NCBI GenBank assembly: GCA_020630045.1
Contig: JAHDCE010000292.1
Span: 1-6,005, forward strand
Length of the DNA: 6,005 nt
From: Saprospiraceae bacterium
GTDB taxonomy: Bacteria; Bacteroidota; Bacteroidia; Chitinophagales; Saprospiraceae
Direction: 5' to 3'
Shown here: piece after piece, positions 1-5,921 of the stretch
Numbering within the stretch: position 1 is the first letter of the stretch
Layout: every line of letters begins with the position of its first letter
Program-made: the position numbers and the translations under genes
Notes under the pieces: generated by a model
The model's database searches: none
What the model saw: the letters and a program-made list of their open reading frames with translations, nothing else
Told to the model about the DNA's origin: nothing

Positions 1-34
1 TCCTATGGTTTTCTTCTTAATTAAAAAAGAGTTG

Positions 35-70
35 CAAAGATATACGTTTACCTCACAATTCCCACAAAAA
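35..70 (-). promoter_or_regulatory. Possible Bacteroidota-type promoter facing left
   Basis: On the minus strand, 42-35 reads TATCTTTG, an exact match to the Bacteroidota -7 consensus TAnnTTTG. A TTTTTG at 70-65 could be the -33 element. The spacer is 22 bp, at the long end of what is usual. Transcription would start near position 28 and run out of the left edge, so any gene it serves is outside the window. The motif is short and the region AT-rich, so this is tentative. Confidence 0.35.
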
Positions 71-174
71 TTATAGATATTTAAAAAGAAAACATAGAAT
101 TCAGGTGTATGTGTGAACATTGTGTTTAAAATGTGTTCTATAACCAAGGGAATCATTGGTTCTCTGTACCACTT

Positions 175-218
175 AGAAGCCGTTTGAATTTAAAGATTCT
201 AAACTCAAACAGCTTTTT
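175..218 (+). terminator. U-tailed hairpin just upstream of the membrane protein gene
   Basis: Positions 175-192 pair with 200-217 around a 7-nt loop (193-199). The core is GTTTGA/TCAAAC and TTTA/TAAA, with flanking AGC/GCT, and only two mismatches (181/211 and 188/204). The run TTTTT at 214-218 follows the stem on the plus strand, as in a Rho-independent terminator. No plus-strand gene is visible upstream, and it ends 15 nt before the next start codon. It could therefore end a transcript entering from the left or act as a leader attenuator. The core is AT-rich and its strength is uncertain. Confidence 0.4.
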
Positions 219-233
219 ACCAAAATATACGGC

Positions 234-716
234 ATGACGAACGGACAATCTTTATTCGCCCAAAAATTGGAACCTTATAAGCAAGCATTAATTGTATTCG
301 GGATTGCCATTATTTTCCAATTTGCTAACTACATCCTTAGTCCTCCGAATCCTAGTCTCCCTTGGATGTTGGTAGGAGCGTTCCTTTTATTTTTTGGTAT
401 CTTCAATAGCGTTTTTAGCCTGACTGCGGATAGCATCAATAAATATTGGGGGCAATCCATTCTCTGCTATATTGGTTTGGTACTAGCGATGGGAGGAATC
501 GCTTGGGCAATTAGTGGGCAAACCTTGAGTGAGACCGGCACTTTTCAGATTATTTTTATGATCCTGACTTTCGGTTACTTGGTATTTCTTTCCATCATGG
601 GACTTATCAAAAGATTGATATCGTTTTTTAATGCCGAAGAAGAAAAAAAACTGACTGGTAAAGGACGTAAAAAACGCAGGAGGGTCGTCAGGCGAAAAAT
701 AAAAAAAGAGGATTAA
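234..716 (+). CDS. Four-helix membrane protein with polybasic C-terminal tail, function unknown
   Basis: This 160-residue protein is not one I recognise. Four hydrophobic segments can be read at about residues 18-36, 43-63, 74-94 and 104-126, joined by short loops; the first loop is proline-rich (SPPNPSLP, 36-43). From residue 135 the chain is strongly charged: an acidic EEE is followed by about 20 residues dominated by Lys and Arg, including KKRRR near 146-150. By the positive-inside rule the tail, and with four helices also the N-terminus, should lie in the cytoplasm. Such a tail could bind phospholipid head groups, RNA or ribosomes, but that is speculation. The first ATG of the frame is used; there is no Shine-Dalgarno sequence, as is common in Bacteroidota. 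No signal peptide, lipobox or enzymatic motif is seen. It appears monocistronic, with a U-tailed hairpin immediately upstream. That it is coding is likely, from its length and coherent topology. Confidence 0.8.
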   Translation: MTNGQSLFAQKLEPYKQALIVFGIAIIFQFANYILSPPNPSLPWMLVGAFLLFFGIFNSVFSLTADSINKYWGQSILCYIGLVLAMGGIAWAISGQTLSETGTFQIIFMILTFGYLVFLSIMGLIKRLISFFNAEEEKKLTGKGRKKRRRVVRRKIKKED

Positions 717-758
717 GTAGCTTTTTAGTCCATGGCTTCGTCTATGTTGATTTTGGGC

Positions 759-786
759 AAAAAAAACCGATACCTGTTGGTATCGG
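759..786 (-). terminator. Rho-independent terminator reading leftward
   Basis: CCGATACC (767-774) and GGTATCGG (779-786) form a perfect 8-bp stem with a 4-nt loop. The eight A residues at 759-766 become a U8 tract only when transcribed leftward, so the signal is polar towards the minus strand. It lies 43 nt beyond the stop of the membrane protein gene, so it may also provide a protective 3' hairpin there. It lacks a U-tract in that direction. Confidence 0.6.
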
Positions 787-891
787 CCAAGACAAAACAT
801 ATTAAAAAAACAAAATCTATCTGTGGAAGCTATTAAATACTTCCGGTCTTTTTGGGTTGGTTAAGTAGTGTTTCATCTGATATACATTATT

Positions 892-934
892 ACAAAAAGG
901 AAGCCCAATGTGCCGGAAACCACACCATTAGGCT
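892..934 (-). terminator. Second leftward terminator-like hairpin
   Basis: Read on the minus strand, AGCCTAATG (934-926) pairs with CATTGGGCT (910-902) in a 9-bp stem. Its one imperfect position is a G-U wobble in minus-strand RNA but a C-A mismatch in plus-strand RNA. TCCTTTTT follows (901-894). Both the U-tract and the wobble favour leftward use. No minus-strand gene is recognised upstream of it. Confidence 0.45.
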
Positions 935-1001
935 CTTGTTTTGTGACATTGTATTTTATCGGGTATGTTTTTTTTCTAATAGACCACTACCTTTCTTACT
1001 C
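892..1001 (-). ncRNA. Speculative small leftward RNA
   Basis: An exact TAnnTTTG box (TAGATTTG) lies on the minus strand at 1015-1008, and a U-tailed hairpin lies at 934-894, so a transcript of roughly 110 nt is conceivable. No good -33 TTG element is found at normal spacing, and I recognise no RNA family. A 19-codon ORF from 949 to 890 runs into the hairpin and is probably chance. The call rests only on the paired promoter-like and terminator-like signals. Confidence 0.15.
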
Positions 1002-1213
1002 GCACAACAAATCTACCTTTTTAATATACGACTCGGTCTCATATCTACTCCGGACTCCTCTCTAATCTCCTAGTAAGTGACATTTTCATGGTCAAATTAT
1101 TTATATGACAAAAATGACAGCCCCTTATCTTTTGACTAGCAATTTGTCACCTTCCGGATCTGACCATTTGCGACTAAAAGACGATGGACTGCAAAAATGG
1201 CAGGATATACACA

Positions 1214-1242
1214 TTGGCACAAACCATGATAAGGGTTATGGT
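1214..1242 (+). promoter_or_regulatory. Candidate groESL promoter with overlapping inverted repeat
   Basis: TTGGCA at 1214-1219 and TATGGT at 1237-1242 are 17 bp apart, a spacing typical of housekeeping promoters; the second box is a weak match to either the E. coli -10 or the Bacteroidota TAnnTTTG motif. The inverted repeat ACCAT (1223-1227) / ATGGT (1238-1242) overlaps the spacer and -10 position and could be an operator. No CIRCE repeat (TTAGCACTC-N9-GAGTGCTAA) is present upstream of groES, so HrcA-type control is not supported. The promoter could be elsewhere in 1080-1280. Confidence 0.3.
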
Positions 1243-1283
1243 ATATCTATTATTTACATTCAAAATTAAAAACCATAAACGTC

Positions 1284-1556
1284 ATGAAATTGAAACCGAT
1301 TAACGACCGTGTGGTAGTGAAGCCGGCTTCCGCCGAAGAAAAGACTGCAGGTGGTATCATCATTCCGGACACAGCAAAGGAAAAACCTCAGAAAGGAGAA
1401 GTTATCGCAGTAGGTCCCGGTAAGGAAGGTGTCAAACCAACGGTAAAAAAAGGAGACACCGTACTATATGGTAAGTACGCAGGTCAGGAATTGAACTATG
1501 ACGGTTCGGACTATCTCATTATGAGGGAAGATGACATCCTTGTAATTTTAGGGTAA
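1284..1556 (+). CDS. groES: Co-chaperonin GroES (Cpn10)
   Basis: This 90-residue protein is a complete class I co-chaperonin. Seven copies form the dome-shaped lid that caps the GroEL ring in the cytoplasm, closing the folding chamber and helping drive the ATP-dependent cycle. The N-terminus reads MKLKPINDRVVVKP, the family's first strand. The mobile loop that docks on the GroEL apical domain is at about residues 17-34, with the core TAGGIIIP at 21-28. The strand GEVIAVGPG follows at 38-46, and the chain ends with the usual DDILVILG. Length is normal for Bacteroidota, slightly shorter than the 97 residues of E. coli. The ATG at 1284 is the family start; its leader is A-rich with no Shine-Dalgarno. 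groEL follows 72 nt downstream in the same direction with no terminator between them, so the two are probably co-transcribed. Identification is secure. Confidence 0.98.
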   Translation: MKLKPINDRVVVKPASAEEKTAGGIIIPDTAKEKPQKGEVIAVGPGKEGVKPTVKKGDTVLYGKYAGQELNYDGSDYLIMREDDILVILG

Positions 1557-1628
1557 TCCTTCTCCCCGATTACTCAGCTATTCAATTATCATTCATCAAC
1601 TTAATTTTCCGAAAAAGCAAAACTTAAA

Positions 1629-3260
1629 ATGGCAAAGGAAATCAGTTTTAATACAGATGCCCGTGAGCAACTCAAACAAGGAGTTGACGCGTTGGCAAAC
1701 GCAGTGAAAGTAACCCTAGGTCCCAAAGGACGAAATGTAGTTATCCAAAAAAGCTTCGGTGCCCCACAAATCACTAAAGATGGTGTAACCGTCGCCAAAG
1801 AAGTGGAATTGGAAGACCCCGTCATGAACATGGGTGCACAAATGGTCAAAGAAGTCGCTTCTAAAACGGCGGACATCGCCGGTGACGGTACGACGACGGC
1901 AACCGTACTTGCCCAAGCCATGGTTGCAGAAGGCATGAAGAATGTAGCAGCCGGCGCCAATCCGATGGATTTAAAGCGCGGAATTGACAAAGCGGTAAAA
2001 AAAGCCATCGCCGAGTTGGGTAAAATGTCAGAAGTCGTAGGAGACGATTTTGACAAAATCCGTCAAGTAGCGGCGATTTCTGCCAATAATGATGACGAAA
2101 TCGGTGGTTTGATCGCGGATGCGATGAAGCGAGTAACCAAGGACGGTGTTATCACAGTAGAAGAAGCGAAAGGAACCGATACTTATGTTGAGGAAGTCAT
2201 CGGTATGCAATTCGATAGAGGATATTTGTCTCCATACTTCATCACCAATGCGGACAGCATGACCGCAGAATATGAGAACCCTTACTTGTTGATTTTTGAC
2301 AAAAAAATCAGCAACATGCAAGATATCGTTCCTGTATTGGAAAAAGTGGTTCAGTCAGGTCGTCCATTGTTGATTATCGCCGAAGATGTAGATAGCCAAG
2401 CATTGGGTGTATTGGTGGTTAACCGCCTTCGTGCCCAGCTTAAAATCGTTGCTGTTAAAGCTCCCGGCTTTGGTGACCGCCGTAAAGCGATGTTGGAAGA
2501 TATCGCTATCTTGACCGGAGGAACTGTCATCTCTGAAGAGAAAGGTTACAAGTTAGAAAATGCGGATTTGACTTTGTTGGGTACTTGTGAAAAAGTAGTC
2601 GTTGACAAAGACAATACGACGATTGTCAATGGTAGTGGTTCTCCTGATAACATCAAAGCGAGAATCAACCAAATCAAGCAACAAATCGAAACGACCACTT
2701 CGGATTATGACCGCGAAAAATTGCAAGAGCGATTGGCTAAATTGGCCGGTGGTGTTGCCGTACTCTACGTAGGTGCTCCTACTGAAGTGGAAATGAAAGA
2801 AAAGAAAGACCGTGTAGATGACGCTCTTCACGCGACTCGTGCCGCAGTTGAAGAAGGCATCGTCCCCGGTGGTGGTGTCGCTTTGGTTCGCACCATTAAA
2901 GCATTGGAGAAGTTGAAAGGAGAAAACAACGACGAAGATACAGGGATCGCCTTGGTCAAAAAGGCATTGGAAGCTCCCATCAGAACCATCGCTGAAAACG
3001 CAGGTGTTGAAGGTTCTGTCGTCCTTATGAATGTTAGGGACAAAAAAGGAGCTCAAGGATACAACGCTCGTACTGAAAAGTATGAAGACTTGAAAAAGGC
3101 GGGTGTTATCGATCCGACTAAAGTGACACGTATCGCTTTGGAAAATGCGGGCTCAATCGCCGGTATGATCCTTACGACTGAATGTGTCATCAATGACAAG
3201 CCTGAGCCGGAAGCTCCTGCTATGCCTCCAATGGGTGGTGGGATGCCGGGCATGATGTAA
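1629..3260 (+). CDS. groEL: Chaperonin GroEL (Cpn60, Hsp60)
   Basis: This is a full-length 543-residue class I chaperonin, a cytoplasmic double-ring ATPase that encloses non-native proteins together with GroES. Landmarks are all present: TLGPKGRNVV at 29-38; the ATP-site aspartates D51 and D86 (equivalent to E. coli D52 and D87), the latter within AGDGTTTATV; the catalytic aspartate D398 in DDALHATR; and the family signature AAVEEGIVPGGG at 405-416. Equatorial, intermediate and apical domains are continuous, with no frameshift. The C-terminal tail is the short Gly/Met-rich PMGGGMPGMM rather than the repeated GGM of E. coli. The ATG at 1629 gives the canonical MAKEI start, after an A-rich leader (AAACTTAAA) without Shine-Dalgarno. 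It is second in the operon with groES. Its 3' untranslated region is unusual: a long palindrome (3284-3446) precedes a strong terminator (3452-3485). Only one copy is seen in the window. Confidence 0.99.
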   Translation: MAKEISFNTDAREQLKQGVDALANAVKVTLGPKGRNVVIQKSFGAPQITKDGVTVAKEVELEDPVMNMGAQMVKEVASKTADIAGDGTTTATVLAQAMVAEGMKNVAAGANPMDLKRGIDKAVKKAIAELGKMSEVVGDDFDKIRQVAAISANNDDEIGGLIADAMKRVTKDGVITVEEAKGTDTYVEEVIGMQFDRGYLSPYFITNADSMTAEYENPYLLIFDKKISNMQDIVPVLEKVVQSGRPLLIIAEDVDSQALGVLVVNRLRAQLKIVAVKAPGFGDRRKAMLEDIAILTGGTVISEEKGYKLENADLTLLGTCEKVVVDKDNTTIVNGSGSPDNIKARINQIKQQIETTTSDYDREKLQERLAKLAGGVAVLYVGAPTEVEMKEKKDRVDDALHATRAAVEEGIVPGGGVALVRTIKALEKLKGENNDEDTGIALVKKALEAPIRTIAENAGVEGSVVLMNVRDKKGAQGYNARTEKYEDLKKAGVIDPTKVTRIALENAGSIAGMILTTECVINDKPEPEAPAMPPMGGGMPGMM

Positions 3261-3453
3261 TATTAAATTTATTACAAGAAAAATAGATGTTATCACGAAA
3301 AATTGAGTATAGCCAAACCGTTATTTTAGAAATCCACTTCGTTATTCCCCTTAAACGTAGCTAGGGCTATGCTTTGCGGAGAATGCCTCGTTGATTCCCA
3401 AAATAACGATTTGTCTTCTATACAAAAAATTTCGTGATAACATCTAATATTAA
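3258..3453. repeat. 9-bp direct repeat flanking the long hairpin
   Basis: TAATATTAA occurs at 3258-3266, where it includes the groEL stop codon, and again at 3445-3453, ending at the base of the terminator stem. The copies bracket the 163-nt palindrome. They could be a target-site duplication. However, the left copy is separated from the palindrome by 17 bp while the right copy overlaps its last two bases, and the sequence is AT-only, so coincidence is possible. Confidence 0.35.
3284..3446. repeat. 163-nt imperfect palindrome forming one long hairpin (MITE-like candidate)
   Basis: The outer arms are 17-bp perfect inverted repeats (3284-3300 and 3430-3446, TAGATGTTATCACGAAA and its complement). 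Symmetry continues inward: GTATAG/CTATAC (3307-3312, 3418-3423), a 21-bp arm with 18 matches (3314-3334, 3393-3413), a segment around 3341-3350 pairing with 3378-3387, and a closing CGTAGC/GCTATG stem (3356-3361, 3366-3371) with the 4-nt loop TAGG. All three mismatches in the 21-bp arm are C-A on the plus strand and hence G-U in minus-strand RNA. It encodes no protein. It sits between groEL and its terminator, so it is probably transcribed with groESL. It may be a miniature transposable or REP-like element, or a structured 3' UTR; I do not recognise the family. Confidence 0.8.
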
Positions 3454-3485
3454 GGGAGCTGACTGTCGTCAGCTCCCTTTTTTTT
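3452..3485 (+). terminator. Strong Rho-independent terminator of groESL
   Basis: AAGGGAGCTGAC (3452-3463) and its complement (3468-3479) form a perfect 12-bp stem with loop TGTC, followed by U residues through 3485. It closes the groES-groEL transcript. On the opposite strand the stem lies 24 nt past the stop of the convergent lipoprotein gene, but only a weak U-tract follows in that direction, so bidirectional use is possible but less certain. Confidence 0.92.
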
Positions 3486-3508
3486 CGATAAAGGTTTATC
3501 AGAAAAAA

Positions 3509-3895
3509 TTATTCCAAATCATCATCGGTAATATAGAAAACACAATCCTCCTTGGAGTTCCGCCCCCCTTGACTGTTGCGTTCCCAATTAGAACCGTCCA
3601 ATATATTTTTAACCAACTCCCTACCATCGCTTGTCGATAGAACGATAGAATCGAGTTCATTCGTACAAGTATAGGTTTCATCCACGAATCGGCCTAAATA
3701 ATCATCCCAATACACTTGAGCGGAATCGCCCGGATTAATAACATAGGACTCACCTTCTCTAGACAGAAGAAAAACCTCAACTTCAATCGTGGCAGTAGAT
3801 TGATTGACAATTTCCTTGGTAAAGGTCGTCCCTCCTTCGCAGGACACCAATACAAGAGTGAATAAGCCAAAAAAGCCATACATAATTTGCTTCAT
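3509..3895 (-). CDS. Small secreted lipoprotein, function unknown
   Basis: This 128-residue protein begins with a typical lipoprotein signal peptide: a lysine at position 2, a hydrophobic stretch (about 6-17) and a lipobox LVSC with the lipidated cysteine at 19. After SPII cleavage the mature protein of 110 residues would start CEGG and be anchored in a membrane, probably the outer membrane. The mature part looks like a small beta-rich domain: a NQSTATIEVEVF strand region (31-42), then INPGDSAQVYW (53-63). Two cysteines (77 and 118) could form a disulfide, and the end is acidic (DDDLE). This arrangement is common among uncharacterised Bacteroidota lipoproteins; I recognise no specific family or catalytic motif. 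The first ATG is preferred to Met5 because it keeps the positive n-region. The gene is convergent with groEL and appears monocistronic, with a perfect hairpin in its leader. Confidence 0.85.
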   Translation of the reverse strand: MKQIMYGFFGLFTLVLVSCEGGTTFTKEIVNQSTATIEVEVFLLSREGESYVINPGDSAQVYWDDYLGRFVDETYTCTNELDSIVLSTSDGRELVKNILDGSNWERNSQGGRNSKEDCVFYITDDDLE

Positions 3896-3909
3896 TTAAA
3901 TTTGGTTGA

Positions 3910-3928
3910 GGAGTTTCCAAGAAACTCC
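3910..3928 (-). promoter_or_regulatory. Perfect hairpin in the lipoprotein 5' leader
   Basis: GGAGTTTC (3910-3917) and GAAACTCC (3921-3928) are exact complements separated by three bases. The hairpin ends 15 nt upstream of the lipoprotein ATG (3895). In RNA it could affect stability or ribosome access; as DNA it could be an operator. There is no U-tract on either side, so it is not a terminator. Confidence 0.4.
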
Positions 3929-4084
3929 AAGTTAAAAAATGAAGTAAAAATTGATTCGATAGGCAAAATGATAAGTAAATATGAAATGAAAGGGATTCTT
4001 ACCCCAAACGATTGATTCAAACAATATGTCCACGATTTTCACTTTTTTTCACCGTTAAAACCTGTTAAGGGTGTAACCAATCTA

Positions 4085-4092
4085 TATATTTG
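4085..4092 (+). promoter_or_regulatory. Possible -7 box for the propeller gene
   Basis: TATATTTG matches the Bacteroidota -7 consensus TAnnTTTG exactly. No clear TTTG or TTG lies 17-23 bp upstream; the nearest resemblance is TGTTAAG near 4063-4069. If used, the leader would be about 205 nt long, which is rather long. Chance occurrence in AT-rich DNA is quite possible. Confidence 0.25.
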
Positions 4093-4304
4093 AGTTATTA
4101 TTACAACCCAATTCAAAAAAAAGCCTGTCACATAGTAGGATAAATGTTGATTTTCACCTATTATAGTTCATGCATTTTTGCGGATGAACCAAAAGCCTAA
4201 ATTGAAGTTACCCTTTGTAGATTTTAATTTTCAGAACGCCAGAACCAAATAAAACAAAGGAACACATTCTTTAATCACTTACTTACATCAGCAAATCAGA
4301 ACCG

Positions 4305-5921
4305 ATGACTAAAGTATCTACTTTTATAGGCACCATATGCCTATTTCTTTCCCTAGGGCTTTCTGCCCAATCCAGCATGAACATGACTCTCCTCGGCACT
4401 TGGGACGGCAGTACGTCCGCCTGTGTTTATGGTGGCGTCGTTTGTTACAATGAAGTTTGGGGCTACGCAGACGGCAACGGTAACGAATTCGCCATTATTT
4501 GCTCACCGGAAGAAGTCCATTTCATTGATGTGACCGACCCTACTAATCCTACTTTGGTACAAACCTTTAAGGGTACGGGACGCTCCATTTGGAGAGATGT
4601 AAAGTCCTTTGGCAATTATGTTTATGTCGTTCATGACAACAACGAAACCAATGATAGTGAAGGACTCTGGGTATTCAATGTCTCGAATATCGGTTCGGGA
4701 TCCATCCAAGATTTGGGTTTCTTTGAAAATGATTTCAAAAGAGCTCACAACATTTTCATTGACGAACAACACCAAAGGTTGTATGTCGCAGGCAGTAATA
4801 CCGAGTACAATGGTTTAATCGTTTATGACATCAGTGGCGGAACTCCACAATTAATTACTAGCGTACAAATCGGTGCATATATCCATGACCTATATGTCCG
4901 CGACCACATCGCTTACTTGTCATTAGGTAATTCAGGATTGTATGTATTTGACATGACTAACCCGAATAGTCCACAATATATGGATGACTTTACGGGATTG
5001 AGCGGATACAACCACAGCTCCTGGGGAACAGAGGACAACAATTATCTAGTAACCGCCTATGAAACTTCGGACAAGCCGCTTGTGATATTGGATATTTCCA
5101 ATCCTTCCAACATGACTTACATTACGCAGTTCAAATACCCACTTCTAGCACCTAATCATACGGACAATATCGCGCACAACCCACTTATCAAGGGTGATTA
5201 TGCGTATGTTTCTTACTATGAGGACGGTGTAGAAATTTTTGATATTTCAGACCCGAATAATCCGACTATTGCCGGTTATTATGACATGGTCGCCAATTCA
5301 AGTTATAATGGTACCGACCGTGGCGCTTGGGGTGTATATCCCTTTCTTCCTTCCGGACATATTTTAGTGTCGGATGATTTGACGGGTTTGTATGTCCTAC
5401 AATTCGACTTATTGACTCCCCCACCCCCAACTTGTACGCCTGATTTCCCTTCAAATATCACGGTGAGTATTCCGTCCGCGACTTCTGCGACCATTTCTTG
5501 GGATCCGGTTCCTGATGCGGAAAAATACCAGGTCAGATACAAATTGAAAAATAGCTCTACTTGGATTACCGAAGGAACATTCGGAACTTCCAAAACGATT
5601 ACCGGTTTGACGGCAAGTCAATTGTATGAATATCGTGTCAGGACTTTCTGTGGAGATGCATGGGGAGAATACAGCCCCTTGGCCCGCTTTTTTACAGCTA
5701 CTTGTCCTTATCCTGAAAACATCACATTCTCACAGTATCCCAACGGAGATCATCGGTTGGAATGGGATGCAGTTACAGGAGCTACCAAATACCAAGTTCG
5801 ATATAGAGAAGTCGGAAGTTCTAATTGGGAAATTACCGGTACTCTAAATACATTCAAACGTTTGGTCGGTTTGAACTACAACACAACTTACGACTTTAGA
5901 GTACGTTCATTGTGTCCATGA
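4305..5921 (+). CDS. Secreted choice-of-anchor B (LVIVD-repeat) propeller with Fn3 domains; 3' end disrupted
   Basis: The open frame gives 538 residues. A Sec signal peptide (1-21, ending LSA before Q22) directs export. Residues 27-370 carry seven repeats of a GLxVFDxSxPxxP type, starting near 70, 120, 170, 211, 258, 308 and 361, spaced about 50 residues: the LVIVD/choice-of-anchor B pattern, probably a seven-bladed beta-propeller. Conserved-looking segments include RAHNIFID, YIHDLYV and GYNHSSWG. A PPPPTC linker (372-377) leads to one full fibronectin type III domain (about 377-466) and a second from C467. The second is cut off at RVRSLCP by the TGA at 5919-5921, seven to eight residues before the SP pair that the first domain would predict. 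Family members usually end in a further anchoring or type IX secretion domain, which is absent here. In-frame-like sequence continues downstream in other frames (see 5916-6005), so the gene is probably frameshifted or affected by sequence errors. The ATG at 4305 fits the signal peptide. The ligand and role are unknown; cell-surface or extracellular adhesion is a guess. Confidence 0.9.
   Translation: MTKVSTFIGTICLFLSLGLSAQSSMNMTLLGTWDGSTSACVYGGVVCYNEVWGYADGNGNEFAIICSPEEVHFIDVTDPTNPTLVQTFKGTGRSIWRDVKSFGNYVYVVHDNNETNDSEGLWVFNVSNIGSGSIQDLGFFENDFKRAHNIFIDEQHQRLYVAGSNTEYNGLIVYDISGGTPQLITSVQIGAYIHDLYVRDHIAYLSLGNSGLYVFDMTNPNSPQYMDDFTGLSGYNHSSWGTEDNNYLVTAYETSDKPLVILDISNPSNMTYITQFKYPLLAPNHTDNIAHNPLIKGDYAYVSYYEDGVEIFDISDPNNPTIAGYYDMVANSSYNGTDRGAWGVYPFLPSGHILVSDDLTGLYVLQFDLLTPPPPTCTPDFPSNITVSIPSATSATISWDPVPDAEKYQVRYKLKNSSTWITEGTFGTSKTITGLTASQLYEYRVRTFCGDAWGEYSPLARFFTATCPYPENITFSQYPNGDHRLEWDAVTGATKYQVRYREVGSSNWEITGTLNTFKRLVGLNYNTTYDFRVRSLCP

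Larger units (their letters stand above)
717..1283. other. 567-bp intergenic region without a convincing gene
   Basis: Between the membrane protein and groES I find no ORF that looks coding. Plus-strand frames at 852-1073 and 868-1065 overlap each other, lack known motifs and run through a predicted terminator hairpin. The region holds two leftward terminators (892-934 and 759-786), an exact minus-strand TAGATTTG box at 1015-1008, and the likely groESL promoter near 1214-1242. Two U-tailed hairpins on a strand with no gene suggest a small leftward RNA or a decayed gene. Confidence 0.5.
3896..4304. other. 409-bp divergent intergenic region
   Basis: This AT-rich stretch separates the leftward lipoprotein gene from the rightward propeller gene and should hold both promoters. 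It contains a short perfect hairpin near the lipoprotein start (3910-3928) and one exact TAnnTTTG box on the plus strand (4085-4092). I see no ORF, RNA gene or repeat beyond these. Confidence 0.6.

Noticed and set aside
142..161. AACCAA-N8-TTGGTT inverted repeat
   Set aside because: Only 6 bp per arm in AT-rich DNA with no associated promoter box or U-tract; could be an operator but is not supported.
483..800. 105-codon minus-strand ORF opposite the membrane protein gene
   Set aside because: Its start overlaps the leftward terminator and most of it is antisense to a better-supported gene; poly-Phe runs simply mirror the Lys-rich tail.
852..1073. Overlapping plus-strand ORFs of 73 and 65 codons upstream of groES
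   Set aside because: The two frames compete for the same DNA, neither has a recognisable motif or good start context, and both run through a predicted terminator hairpin. The 868 frame (non-ATG start) has a hydrophobic middle and cannot be wholly excluded, but support is too thin.
1080..1283. CIRCE element or sigma-32 promoter upstream of groES
   Set aside because: Searched by eye for GCACTC/GAGTGC and for CTTGAA-type boxes; none found.
1601..2056. 151-codon ORF on the minus strand inside groEL
   Set aside because: It is fully antisense to the secure groEL frame; composition (Ser/Ala/Thr-rich) reflects groEL codon bias and no family is recognisable. The same applies to minus-strand frames at 2028-2321, 2553-3056, 2828-3043 and 3053-3253.
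3434..3640. 68-codon plus-strand ORF after groEL
   Set aside because: It begins inside the palindrome, crosses the groEL terminator and lies opposite the lipoprotein gene, so it is almost certainly a shadow.
5418..5428. C-rich tract (two C5 runs) as a phase-variation switch
   Set aside because: The runs are short and interrupted by A, encode the in-frame PPPPT linker, and the frame is intact on both sides.
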